From Calamus simplicifolius (taxonomy: Eukaryota; Streptophyta; Magnoliopsida; Arecales; Arecaceae): a DNA stretch of 64,000 nt. Each line of letters opens with the position of its first letter. The first letter of the stretch is position 1. Shown one piece after another: positions 9,222-23,800 of this stretch. A program made the position numbers and the translations under genes. Location: the NCBI GenBank assembly GCA_900491605.1, contig UESW01004352.1, forward strand, positions 113,808-177,807, read 5' to 3'. The notes beneath the pieces are model-generated. The model had not been told where the DNA came from. It saw only the letters and a list, made by a program, of their open reading frames with translations, and ran no database searches.

Positions 9222-12200
9222 ATGGCGGAGATCTCAAGACTTCTCGAGATCTTCCAAGAAGACAAGGTGCCGAAGGATCTTGCCCAGAGATTGTGCTCCG
9301 ATTCTATCAGACCCGGGCTGGAGAGATTCCTCGCCATCCTTGATGTCGGAATCGGGGACGCTGGAGGCGGGCGGCTGGGTTTTGAGAGCTGGAGTCGGTC
9401 CCAGATCGAAGCCGTGGTCTCGGTGTCCAGGCTGATCGTTTCGGCTCTAGGCTTGGCTTCCGGTATGGAGCTAGAATCTTTCGGGCTTGGAACGGATTTT
9501 TTTTGTGGAATCAATTTACGATTTTATTTTTTTTTTCTTGGATGTTTTCAGTAGCTGAGGAAGTGGAATCGGTGTTAGTGGCGATCTTGGAGAAGTCACT
9601 GGAGTTCTGCGTCAGTTTTCTTGAGAAATCAGTGTTCGAAGGCGATGATTTCAGCTTGCTGGTATGCTTCTTGGAACCATGTTTGGAAGTGGTTTGATTG
9701 GTTTCTTTTGTTATTCATGAGATTGGATGGGTTTTGAATGTTTTTTTTTCTCCCCGCTGCTTCGTCAGCAATGGTGGAATGTTTTCCTTCGAAATGAATT
9801 GTAGTGGAAATGGGTTGAGTCAGGAATCTGACCATCTGATTTCTCTGGAGGATGAAGATATTAGTACTATAAGTTCTAAATTTTAAGTCTTTAACCTGGA
9901 TGGGTTTGATAATCTCTTGTTGAATGAATAGGAATATCTTATGTTTTTCTAGCATGTTTCCTTCATGGGATTTGAGCAGTAAGTGCCATTAATTAGAGCA
10001 AGTTCTGCTGTGCTATATAGTTCGATGATCTGGAGCCCTATAATGCATTATTTGATAAATATCTATTGAGCTTCTTTTATATTCTCCTGGAACCCAAATG
10101 CTTATTGCTACTTGATATAAAGACACTAGCAAGTTTAGTACAGGCTCTAGGAAACGATGTTTGCATAAGAAGGTGTTATGATTCAATATAAATTCTCAGC
10201 AACAAGAAGGTGTTATGATTCAATATAAATTCTCAAGAAGTTGCTGAATATAATTGGCATTAGTGGAGGTCCCAACAATAATGTTAAGTTAATCTTCTCC
10301 ACTACTGCCTTGATAATTGTCAGGATCTCAAGGTTAACGGTATCTTTTTCTTCCCAGTTAATTGCTCCTTAAGAAAACTTCATTAGACCATGGCACATGT
10401 GATATGTACTACCGTTTTGGTTCATGTGTAGGCAGCATCTAATGGAAGACTGCGATTTTGCAAACAGGGCATGCATGCATATTACTGAATGAATCCTGCT
10501 TTTAGGTGGATCACTTTCTTATGTTTCTTTTTAAAGAGATCAACTGGATATATACATATTACTGAATGAATTCATAAATTTACTGCTGTCTTTAGATGAA
10601 TCACTTTCTTTTGTTTCTCTCTTAAAGGAGATCAACCAACCAAGGGGTGTGATTAAAATGGGGTATAAATATAAAAAGATATAAAAACAAGTGCTTTTAA
10701 AATCATTCTTCTTTCTGTACATGGTGAGAGATGGATGGCTTCAGATGACTGATTCATATGATGACTATTTAATGAACAGTTGTGGTTTTGTCTCTGAATG
10801 AATACCATTTAATGAACAGTTGGGGTTTTGTCTCTGAATGAATATTATAATTTTGATACCATTAGTTAAGAAGAAGAAATATCTGATGGGTTATGGTAAT
10901 CTCATCAAATAATGAAATAGTATGTGGCATACAACCTGACTCATGCAAGAGAAGGGGCATAGACATGACCTATTCAAGAGGAATATTCGATGAAAATCAA
11001 TGATTCAGTCCTTGGCTTGCATTTCAGACACACTTGTTCTGTGTTTTAGACAGAGTTATGGCTGTTTCGTACAAGATATGCCTCATTCTATACATAGTCT
11101 AGGAACTCAACATAAATTTCCTCAAATATGTTTTTTCGCCAGCAGACCCTTATTGTTTAATGGTAAGTGAACCAGAAACCGGAGAATGGTAAGAATTGGG
11201 GGGAAAAAAATGGAGGAGGAAAAAAGAAAGGCTGGTATATGCATGAGTATTTAAGAATTGCCAGTGATCAAGAAAAAAGGAAACAAAGGTCATTAAGCAT
11301 GTGTGATGCACATGATTGATTTAAGAAGAAAGAATAATCCATCTTGTCATTTAGGAGGAGTACTGATGGGCATGATTCCATTATTTGTTGATATTTGGGT
11401 CCTTTTCTTTTTTAAACTCGATGTGAGTTGATAAAAGTACTCCATTTTTAGTTGATTTAGTTCTGTTGTGTCTTGAAGAGAGAACTAAACTAAGAGGATT
11501 ATTATTGTATAAAAAGTTATCTCTACAAAAGCAAGCTCCACCTCTCTTGTGAAAATTCTGTAACTTCTATTTTGTTAATATTTCTATGAAATTCCTGGAT
11601 TCGATGGCAAACTATTCTCTGGCCATATGCTGAGGTGCTGAAGTAGTGAATCTGTTGGCACCAAAGCAGTGGTGTAGAACTTTGGACCTAACAGTTACTC
11701 TCATTACCTTTTCGATTCGATGACAACCATGACACTAATTCAGTATTAGCATAACATATTAAAATAAACGAAGAATCCTTCTTTAAGAATGAAAAACTAT
11801 ATGCTTAAACAGAAATAGATTTTTTTTTTCTTTTAATTTTTAAGCAAGGAGTTGCATCAAACTTTTTGGAGGAGATCTGTAGAAGATTCACATAGGATAT
11901 GAGGGGCAATCTTTAAGTAAACTAATCACTATGTAGTTCATGTTGATGAGTTGCTAGCTCATTTAATGTATTAGTCATTTTGAGGATATATTGTTTTGGT
12001 TTTGGTCAGAATTAAAGTGAAACTAACCATGTTTTGGTTTTTGGTCAATTTGAATCATAACCACCAACCTTCTGTTCTGGTTGCAATTAATGCATATAAA
12101 GTGGGCAATGATACTTAATGTTTGTTATGGTTTTCTAAATTGAGAGGGTTTTTTGTTTGTGGGTGATAGATTTGGTCTCCATGGAAGCATTGTTAATAAA

Positions 12201-14109
12201 AATCAGCTAATGTCTACGCAGAGTTTGATATAGTCAAACACTTTTTGTGGTCTTTCTTACGGAAGTAGTTTACCACATGATACCTTTGTCATTCATGCTT
12301 CTTTGCGAATATGAGTTTTTTAATAAATTCTTTAGTGATTGCATTTGTTAGTCATTCTTGTTGCTTTTTATAGCCATTCTTTGCTACTCCAATGTATATT
12401 TCTGTCTTTTTCTTGTAGTAGAATTGATGCTATGTGACCTTAACCATTATATTTGTTCCCAAGACACCTTAACATAATTATAACACTAATAATGATCTAT
12501 TTTTCTGAGGACATCCAGCAATAGTCTTTAAATTTGCTATTTTATAATCACTTTTTTTGATTTCTTATTGTTACGTGTTTTTTATAAGTTTTAAAAGTTC
12601 TGTTCCATGGTTCACAGTACAATATGCCATATTTAAATGATGTCTAAAATTAAATCTTCACCTACTTCCTCTTCCCATTTTTCTCAAGTTACTTTGATTA
12701 TATGAGTTTTGAAGCGAAACTACCAAAACCATGATTAACACTAAGGTAAAACTTGAAGCTTTGAAATGATGATTTTCATATCATGCATTTTGTTTAAGGT
12801 TTTTTTCTATCTATGCGATAGTTGTATTTATGGTTCTAGTCTAGTCCATATATGATGTTATATTGGTTGATATATATTACTTGTTTTAAGTACTTATTTG
12901 CATTAGAGTTAAGGAGTAGGATTCAGAAATTAGGGTGCTGAATCCTTTATTAAAAAAAGGAATTTTATACTCCAGAGTGGCATCTGGACACCTTAAATAA
13001 AGAAAAATAAAATACGTTTAGCAACTTGAAATATAGGATTATTAGCAAGAAAGCTAATAGAAGTAACAAATATAATGAATTAACATAGCTTGCTTATAAG
13101 AGATTAAGCGGATGGTAGAAAAAAAAGCAAAATAGGTTGATAGTTTTAAACTTTGGTATTTAAAATAGGAATAAAAATGAAGTAAAAAATTATTGTAGAT
13201 AAGTGTCTAAAAGATGAGGTTATAGTTATTAAGAGGATAAGGGATAAAATAATTTGGATTAAATTGGTATTAGATAAGGAGTTAATTGATATTATTAGTA
13301 TATATGCTCCTCAAGTAGGTTTAGATAGATTTAGATGATGCTATAAAATAAATTTTTTGAAGGATATGGATAGATTAATTAAAGATATTTCTTATGAAAA
13401 AAATATTTATTGGAGAAGATTTGAATGGACTTATAGGAAAATATAATATAGGTTTTGAAAGAGTAAATGAAGGTTATAGATTCGGAGATAGAAATGAATA
13501 AGGAAATGCCATTTTAGAGTTTGTAATAGCATATGATCTAGCATCAAGTAACATATATTTTTTAAAAAAGATTTTTAGCTAAAAATTTTAAAAGCGGATA
13601 TAATACCAGTCAAACTTGCTACAAAGATTGTTTGTATTTTTTATGAAAATTATGAGGTGATATTAGGTAAGAGTTTAACCATGCATCATAAATAGATGGT
13701 TGCGAATGTATGTATTCAAAATAAAGCTGACAAGTATACGAATCCAAGGATTAGGTGGTGCAATTTGAAACAAAAAAGATATTAATAGATTTTAAAGATA
13801 GAATAATAAATAAAAATGGAGTATAGATGGATAAATCAATTCCATATGAGAAGAGATTTTAGGAGAGTTAAAAAGAAAAGAGCCATATGATAAGAAAATT
13901 TGGTGGTGGAATGAGAAAGTTAAGTCAGTGGTTAAGGCTAAAAGAGAGTGTTATAGAAAATTAACTAAATGTAGGAATAGAGAAGCATATAAAATCGATA
14001 GGTAAGAAAGAAGCTAAAAAGGCAGTATGAAAGGCTAGATATAAGGCATATGAAGAATTTTATCCTAAGGTAGAAACTAAAAATGGAGGGATATATATAC
14101 ATATATATG

Positions 14110-14173
<64 letters not shown>

Positions 14174-14229
14174 TAGATATATATGCATACATATATGCAT
14201 ATATGCATAGATATATATGCATATATATG

Positions 14230-14299
<70 letters not shown>

Positions 14300-17200
14300 T
14301 ATGTATGTATATATATATATATGTATGTATATATATGCATATATGTATATATATATATGTATATATATGTATATATATGTATATATATATGTATGTGTAT
14401 ATATATATGTGTGTATATATATATGTATATATATATATATATATATATAATTGTAAGACTAAGAAAGACAAAACTAAATATATGATTTAGGTTAAATGCA
14501 TCAAAGACAATGATCAAAAAATTTTAGTTAAGTAGGATGAGATTAAGGAAAAGATGGGGAAGCTATTTTAATGACTTATTAAAGAAGAATCATGTATATA
14601 ATTTAGGATGTTTTATAATACAGTATAGGATACAACTAACACATACTATGTTAAACTTTGCAGAAGCTAGTAGATTTGTAGTTGGAGACTTCAACAATTG
14701 AATATTGATATTTTTTTTCCTATCCCTTGAGCGAGTATGCGAGCGAATGGGATTCAAAGATTTTCAATGTATTTTCTTTTAAATTTTTTGTTAGTGCTCG
14801 TATCGAAATTTAGCCAGCTTTCTATATTTATATTCAAATAATTTTAGCATATTTTTCTATTATCAAGTCTTATTCCTAGCATTTTTTTATATTTTCTTAG
14901 CATCGAGTGTTAGGTTATGGTTGGGTTTAATGTTCGAATTATGGTTAGGGTCGTGGTTTATATATATTCTCCTAATTTATTGTGAAAAGCAGCTTTTAAG
15001 ATATTAGTAAATTTATTTTGTGAGAACTTTTTTCATGTTAATTGACTAGTCTTTCAATCTTCACACTGCATCACCTTATTGGTTCCATCGATGACCAAAT
15101 TATGACATATGTTCATGGAATTCGGATATACGAGATAAAAGATGCTATGCAAAAGATGAAAATAGGAAGAGTAGTGGAACCTGACAAAATTTTTATCGAG
15201 GTTTGAAAATGTTTAGGTGATGATGGAATAATTTCGATGGCAAGTTTATTTGATAAGTTTTAGAGACTAAAAATATGCGAATAAAGGAAGCACACTATAG
15301 TATCAATTCATAAGAATAAAGAAAATATTCAAAATTACTTTAACTATTGTGATATGCCTAATGAAGTCCTTTCTATGACATATTATACCATCCCCTAATC
15401 AGATTTGCTATAAAACTATAATTTTGCGTACTTTTCTATTGAACATGTGTTGCCATCTTCATTTGTATCTCTGTTGTGCTTTCTCTTCACACTTTAGGCA
15501 TAAAATGGAGAACAGGTGAGAGAAGAAGAGCATGGATAAGTCAGGATTTGTTCACTTCTTTCATGCGAAGGCTTGGCTTGTAGTGTCAACCCCTTTTTTT
15601 TAAAGTTTTTGGCCAGTTTCTGTTAAGTTTCAGCAGTTCAACCGACACTGACTGTGACTTTTAAAAAAAAAAAAAAATTAACAGGCATATAGTTCATGTT
15701 TTTCTAGTATTTTTGAAAATTTCAGCGTTAATGAATATCCTACTTATCTAAGGCTCTAGTGATCTTACTTATATTAATTTGGGCTAAAATTTGTTATTAT
15801 ATTGGGAAAAATGCAATTTTGACGTGTCTTAATTATCAAGCGTTGCATGTTTCTAATCCTATGAGTCTTTTTCTACGAACTAGTTCTGTTTAAAATGATA
15901 TTAACATGGAATGGTAAAAGAAAATGGATTTTTAGTTTGGATGGATCTTTTCTTGCTTAAAAAGGGTTGTTAAAATGGGATGTAATGGATATGCTTAAAT
16001 AGTATTTTCATGCTCCAATGAGTTATTAAAATGAAGTAAGATTAATATGCTTAGAGAAATATTCAGTTAAGTACAAAAATAAGAGGAAATATGAGAAATT
16101 ATTTTGAATTAAATGTAAAAATTATAGCAAATCCCAACTAGTTTGGGGTTAAAGCTTTATCGTTGTTGTTATTGTAAAATTATAGTAAATACAGGAAATT
16201 ATAAAAAAACAGAGAATGTGGTAGGAAAATTAAGAAATTGGAGACAATGTAGGATAACTATAAAAATTGGATTAAATATAATATATTTTATGCATTAAGT
16301 TATAAAATAATTTAGTTACAATTTGAAACTACAAAACTGCACAAATTATGATCCAACTCAAAAACATAATGGAATAATGCAAAATAACTTTTCTTGATTT
16401 CCGTAAGTTTCTATTTTTGGATATTTTCCCCATAACTTTTTTGATCAAAATTCTGAAACTCAATGCAAAAGTATTGGAACCATTGAAACTGTCAATACCA
16501 CTAGTGGACCGAACTGGAATTATAAAATTTTGTTGTATACGTAGGCACATGTCCATGATGTGCAAGTGGATAAGAGAAGCGCCACAGTGGGAGAAGGGCA
16601 AAAAAGAGAGATGTTGAAACGTTTTCTCGGAACTGTTGAAATGTTTTGTCAGTTTATATTAAATATATTTTCTTTTGCACTATGCAGCCTGTTAGCAAAT
16701 TTAGTAAGATATGAAATTTTTTATTAGTGAACTAAATTCTTAATGCATGTGGTATTGACTCCCAACCACTTTGAAAATGGAAAGTTAAAGATTTTATCAA
16801 TCCTTAATTTGTTCCATTCCTTGTCCGTTCCTTTATCTGCTGTTGCTCTGTTGCTCCTCTATTTGCTATTTGTCCATTGTCTTTCAAGGTTAAGACTGTA
16901 TAAGAATAAGATACTTTTAAGGATGAACACAAAAGTAATTTGGATATAAGATCAAGTAGCATCCTTGTCAGTAAGTCTAATGCTTCTTGGTACCTTTTTT
17001 TTGTGTCATTCTTTTGTAAAGAGTGTAGATTGCTTCTGCCTTAAGTAAACTTCTCGGCTAGTAATGACAATTCATGCGTGAAGGAATAAAATTTTGATTC
17101 ACTAGAAATGTGCCAGTGATAAAAACTTGATTTTCGTGCATAAATGTTTGCCAACTTATTCAAGTGTACTGACTTTTAAGTATATAATTTTTTGGAAGTA

Positions 17201-17837
17201 AAAAAAAATGTTTAGGTTATTAGGTAATATGTTTTTAATTCTTATTATATGTTACTGTTAACCATCACAAGTTATTCATGTTTGAATCTACTGGGTCTTT
17301 TCAACAATACGTAAAGCATAAAAGTCTAGTTAAACTGACTATGCTGGTTCTTTATTAAAAAATTATTATACTGAACTTGTTCTATTCAAGTGATTGCTTT
17401 CTTAGGCCATGTTTTTAGTTAGAAATGTTGAGTGTGTTCCAGAGAGTTATGTATCAAAAGAGGCAAATTTTATGATGCTTTTGGCTTTTTGTGGATGGTG
17501 CTGTAAATAATCCCAACTTCAAGGGCATGCTGACTGAAGGAATTGTATGATGGGATTAAAGGGTTGAGATTGAGGCTTTATTTCCTAAAAGAATAATAAA
17601 AAAGCATGATAGCTGAAGCCATCAAAATAAATATGCAAGTGGTTGGGATGAGTGCTGCATGAGTGGAAGATGGATGGCTATGAATTCATCTAAGTTGTAT
17701 AATGCAAGTAAGAGGAAGACAGATGACTCTGTTACCATATCTGATTAAATGTTTGCACTGCATCATATAACTTGATAAATATTTTTGCACTTTTGGCTGT
17801 TGTGCTACTCTTGATTCTCTTCCTCTGTGTATGCGTG

Positions 17838-17878
<41 letters not shown>

Positions 17879-20800
17879 GAATCCAGAGGTGTGTTAAGAT
17901 AGGATTACATATAGATATATAGCATGTGGAGACTTAAGCAACCCAGTGGTGTTCTGTTGTTGTTGTTTTTTTTTTAAATTGTTATATAGGACTCATGGGT
18001 AAGGGCTGCAAGAAACATGAATTGATGGCTTGATAAATGCATACATTCCCTTTTGTCTGATGCACACTTTTTAAAGGATGTGTTTATTAAAGATTAGTGT
18101 ATCCATAGTTGTCTGGGTGGAGCTTTTGGTATTTCACTTTAACTAATAATGCTAAAGCCTGATCTACACCTGTTATGTTCCATATGGTACTCTACAAAGT
18201 CATCTTAGTAGTTTTCCAGTTGTAATCCTACTTCAGGCATATTGTATCTGGAGTTCAGAGGCTTAGATATATGGTTTTGTTGCTTTCTCTTGTAGTTCAT
18301 CAAGAAGTACAAGGAAAGCTTATTGAAATTCTTGGCGTAACTTGCATTTTTTTTTTCTTCTTCTGAAATTAATGTTATTTCATCTGATATATCATTTCCT
18401 GTTGCTTATTTCTGCACATCTAGTTTGTTTTGAGTGCTTTTTTCAGTACCTTGTACTCTGTCATTTTGCAGAATATTGTAGTGCAGTTCTTGCAATCGGT
18501 ACTAGCTGATGGAATTTTCAGAGAGTATCCAAATCCTGTAAATAGCTATGTAGAGCAATTGTCAATTGTTCCAGTTAACAATGGAACTGTGGAATTGGCC
18601 AATAATCCTATATGCAGTCTGCAAGGTAGCACCTCTATGATGCACATGTTTGTAATTCAAATTCTGTCTTTAATTTATTTATCTTATCAATGGCTTTGGT
18701 TGGTTCTGACAATTGAGCTTCCATGATTTATTTGAATAAGGTTTTCACTGCTTGAAGGATGCAAATCTGGTGGAAAGGCTTCTGGTAACTTTACCTTCTG
18801 AGTTTTTCCAATCAGAAAACAGTGTTGCAGAATTAAAAGATTTGCCTCACCGAGTGTTTTCAGATTGCTCAACGCCTCTGGCACAACACATAGCAGTTGT
18901 TCATGTGAAATGCTTACCTCGTCTCCTTGTGCTATGTAAAGAAATGCTTTGGCCTTCAATTTCTTTTGATGAACTGAAGGAGGACACAAATTTTAGCTTG
19001 AGATTGTCTTTCAGTCAAAAAATTTTGAAGTTAGTCCGAAATCTTGCCGAGGAAATACCCATGATATGTGCGATGCTGGGTTATTATGTGCAGTTGCAAG
19101 CTGTGCTGATACACTGCCAACCTTGTTTAGATTGAAGGTTGACTTTGTTAACTGTGACTTGGTGACTGCTGGAGATGAAATAGGAGGCCTCTTGTTACAG
19201 ATTTTGGAAGAATTTCTACAGTTTGTCCAAATTGTCTTTCATGATGGCAATGTATTTCAAAATATCCAGACATGCATGATTGCTTCCATGATGGACATTT
19301 TGGATTCCAAAGTTTGGAGATATGATGGTTCATGCTCTTTGCCAAGGCCCCCATTAGTTTACTGCCCTGAAATTGTTCTCTGTCTGTTAAAGCTTCTCAG
19401 GGATCCGAAAAATTGGAGATCTCGAACCCATGATCTGAAGGAAGAGTCAGATTCATCTGATTATTTGTGCAAATCTGAGGCCAATATTCCAGTATGCCAT
19501 GTTCGGTCTGAGCAGGTTTTTGTACTTAGAAAGTATACTTGCGAGGAGTATATGTCTTTGATATTTCCGAAGTCAAAACAATGGATAGATGGCTTAATAC
19601 ACCTGGCCTTTTTCCTCCACTTGCAAGGGGTTCAATCAAGGTCAATGGCTGATAAATCACGTTTAACTTGCACAAAGCCTGCTATTACATTGGATCAGGA
19701 ATCTGCTGCTAGTCATGAAGATGAAGCCATTTTTGGGGATCTTTTCTCAGAATCTAGCCGACCTGCTGGAATGGCTGATGGACTTGATCAGCCAACTGCT
19801 GTGGCTACTGGTATCTCCAGTAGTCCCAACTTACCTATCCAAGCAGCAGCTGAATTGTTGAACTTTCTGAAGATGTGCATCTTTTCTCCAGAGTGGAATC
19901 ATGCTGTATATGAAGATGCTTGCAGAAAAGTTGACACAGGTCATATAAATCAACTACTTTCAATTCTGAATTGCCAATCATGTTTATCTGGTGAAAGGAA
20001 CTCAGAGAATTCTGCTGCCTTGCATTCACAATCAACTTTTCTGCATATCAATGATATCTGCTTTGAGCTGTTGCATGGTCTTATAGTTCGTCATGCTTTA
20101 TCAAATTCTCTTAAAGAACACCTTGTTGATCAAGTGCTGAAGGTTGAAAATGGAATGCATGTCTATAATCGTTATACTCTTACTCTGCTAGCTCATGCTC
20201 TTATTTCTAGAACAGATTTGGATGGTACTCTGACAATTAAAATCTATGAGCGATATATTAATTTTGTTCTGGAGAAAGCGAAGAATATTTGTTGCGGATG
20301 TCCAGACCCTAGTGATTTCTTCAGCACTCTCCCTTGTGCTTTTCACTTGGAAATTCTGTTGATAGCTTTCCATCTGTCAGATGAAGCTGGAAAAATTGCT
20401 CTGGCAAATTCTGTGCTATCCTCAATCAAAAAAATAGATGCTCATCCAACTGAATTTACTGCAAAGCAACTTTTTTGCTGGGCTCTACTAGTTTCAAGGC
20501 TGCTTTTGGTGCTACGGCATGTGGTATTGTACCCATCTACTTGCCCATCATGGTTGGCTTTGCGGTTCAGATCTAGACTGAGGGAAACCCCTCATAAAGC
20601 ATGTCATTCTTATTTGTTAAATGATCACTTGTCATCCTGGGCATCAACTGTGGTAGAAAGTATTCTGTGTGATTGTATCAAAGATGATTCGGTTGTTAGT
20701 TGCTTGCTTCCTCAGCTGATTGATGTTACCCACCATCCTTTTGTAATATGCAGAGATGACTCTGCCTTCAAGCGGTTAGGCTTGCATTGGGATGACTTGT

Positions 20801-23800
20801 CTGCTACTTTTTCATGGATTCTTGGATTCTGGCGAGGTAAAAAGGCTGAATCAGTGGAACAACTCATACTTGAAAGATATATCTTTTCGCTTTGCTGGGG
20901 TACCATCTCTAGTTTCTGTTCTGGTCCGAGTTGTACACTTTTTGAGGGAAACAGTTGGCAGAATCTCGACTTTTCGGATATGGAATCATTCTTAAAATTT
21001 GCTCTTGTTGTGTTGTATAACAGTTCTGTCATTTGCAAGGATGTTGATTTGTCACTTGTAGTTTTCAATCTACTTCAGCAGTTACTCTCTGAGCAATTGC
21101 CAGATATGACTGCATTACAAAGTTGGGATTTTCTGAGGAAGGGTGCATGGCTGTCCTTTGTGCTCTCTCTCCTTTATTCTGGTATTTGGAGATATTCTGT
21201 GAGATCTGCAGTTCCTGGAGTTGAGCCTTACTGGAGCCAGCACCATGAGGATGGAGAGTTATTTAAACTTGGAGAAGGCATGGTTCTGAACATAGTTCTG
21301 GGAAACAAAGGTGGAAGGTTTTTGAATATGCTAGTCTCTATTTTGAAAGTGAACTTGCAAGTTCTTGAGGAAGCATATGTTTCAACGCTCAATCATGGTC
21401 GCCCTCTTTCAGATGGGTTCTCTCCTCTTATATTGCTTAAACACACAGTATTAGACAAATGTAAACAAAATTTTCTTATCGAAAGGACTGGTTGCAATGT
21501 GATGCAGCTGGAATCTATAAATGGTCTGTTGTTGAAGTTGGATGAAATTTCTTTGAAACAGGATACAGGAAATGCAAGTCATATTTTTTTGAGGTGCCTG
21601 TTACATGGTTTTCCATCACATTTAGATTCTTGCAGTGCTGTTCTTCTTTCTTGTGTTCTTACCATAAAAGAGGTTATTTGTGTTCTGGATGGGTATCTCA
21701 AAGTCGAAGATGCAGAGGGAAGAGTTCAGGTGGAGACCGAGGTCATTTGCCAGCTTCTTGATGCGGTCATGGCCATAAAGTCTGATAAGATTTTCCAATG
21801 CATCAATGAGAAATGTGAATCCATATATGCTAGTCTGGTTGTTCATCATAAGGAATTGAAAGACTACAGTGATTTGTTTGTTTTGAAGCAGTTGGAAGGT
21901 TTTTTGGCAGATGTTAATTCTAGCACAGTTGTTGATGGTGGTCTGCTGGAAATGCTAATTACCAGCATTGTTGATTTTATTGAATGCCTTCGAAGAGATG
22001 ATTCCAAAGTGGAAATCTGTAAATTTTATCTGGGTTCTGATGATCTGTCAGAGGAAGCCAAGGACATTTTTGGTTGGCAACGTGGTAATCTGCTAGTTCT
22101 CATCACTGCATTGGACAGGTGCCATTCCGAGACAATTAATTTGAAGGTTCTACATTTATTCGTCGATCTTCTAGCTAGTGGATTTTGCCCTAGTCTCAAG
22201 GAGAAACTACAGAAAAATTTTCTTGGGATGGACTTGTTTTGCTTATCACGTTGGCTAGAAAATAGACTCTTAGGTTGCACATTAGAGTCTACTGGGGGGA
22301 GCATTGCTGCAAAAGGAAGTTCTACTGCACTCAGAGAGTTGACTATGGATTTTATTATGCGTCTTGTATCCCAACCATGTGAAGTGTCCAGAGAACTCCA
22401 GGATCGACTAACTGAAGCCATGCTCATGTCACTTGATAGTGCATTTATGTTGTGTGATATTCAAACCGCTAAAGCTTATTTTAATTTTGTAGTTCAAATT
22501 TTAAATGGTGAGCCATCAGTGAAGCAACTTTTGGAAAAAACTGTAATGTTGATGGAGAAACTTGTTGATAGTGAGGGTTCACTACATGGACTGAAATTCC
22601 TATTTGGTTTTGTTGGGGCTATATTGGGTGATTTTGGAGCTAATAAGAGTGCCCCAGATAAGCTATCATCAAAACTTTGCTCGAGCAATAGTTTTGGGTC
22701 AGGATCTGTAGTATCCAAACCATTTAGCTCAAGAAAAAATTCAGAGAATTTGGTTCTTCCTGCTAATCAGGAAGGTAGTTCTGCACAGATTGATTGTGAT
22801 GCAACATCTGCTGATGAAGATGAAGATGATGGCACATCTGATGGGGAGTTGGGTAGTATAGACAAGGACGAGGAAGAGGATAACAACAGTGAAAGGGCAT
22901 TGGCCTCTAAAGTATGCACGTTTACATCTAGTGGCAGTAATTTCATGGAGCAACATTGGTATTTCTGCTATACTTGTGATCTAACTGTCTCCAAGGGCTG
23001 CTGTTCCATATGTGCCAAGGTCTGCCACCGAGGCCATCGTGTCGTCTATTCTCGATCAAGTCGATTCTTTTGTGATTGTGGGGCTGGGGGTGTCAGGGGA
23101 AGCAGTTGTCAGTGTTTGAAGCCTCGAAAATTTACTGGAAGCAACAATTTGCCATCTAATAATACCAGTAATTTTCCATCCATATTGCCCTTCTCTGAAG
23201 ATTGTGATCAGGCAGAAGACAGCGACACGGATTTGGATGATGATGTTTTTGTGGATATGGATGGTTGCTTCAAGTTATCAGTCCCAAGAGATGTACAAGA
23301 CAGACTACCTGTTATACTTGAAAAACTTGATATGGAAGGTCGATTGCTTGAACTATGTAACAGAATGCTTCCCACAGTAATCAGTCGTAGGGAATCAAAC
23401 CTTTCAAAAGAAAAGAAGGTAATTCTGGGTGATGATAAGTTATTATCTTACAGTGCTGACCTTTTTCAACTGAAGAAGGCTTACAAAAGTGGCTCGCTAG
23501 ACCTGAAGATAAAGGCAGATTATCCAAACTCCAGGGAACTCAAATCACATTTGGCTAGTGGTTCTCTCACCAAATCCTTACTCAGTGTCAGTGCTCGAGG
23601 TAGGCTTGCTGCTGGTGAAGGAGATAAAGTTGCTATATTCGATGTCGGGCAACTAATTGGGCAACCTACTGTTGCGCCTGTGACAGCAGACAAGAGCAAT
23701 GTTAAGCCACTATCAAAAAATATAGTGCGCTTTGAAATTGTCCAACTGGTTTTTAATCCTATGGTAGAAAATTATCTTGCTGTAGCTGGATATGAGGAAT

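Larger units (their letters stand above)
9662..18471 (+). other. BIG intron 2 (8.8 kb)
   Basis: This joins exon 2 (phase 0, ...FSLL) to exon 3 (NIVVQFLQ...), matching the continuous Arabidopsis protein, so no coding exon is missing. It holds short tandem duplications, a LINE with an internal microsatellite, a separate LINE tail and a GA repeat. The parts at about 10850-13000 and 16200-17800 show nothing recognisable. Confidence 0.85.

Noticed and set aside
13965..14517. Several overlapping open frames of Tyr/Ile/His repeats on both strands
   Set aside because: They are produced by the TA/TG microsatellite, which reads open in several frames. They have no non-repeat content.
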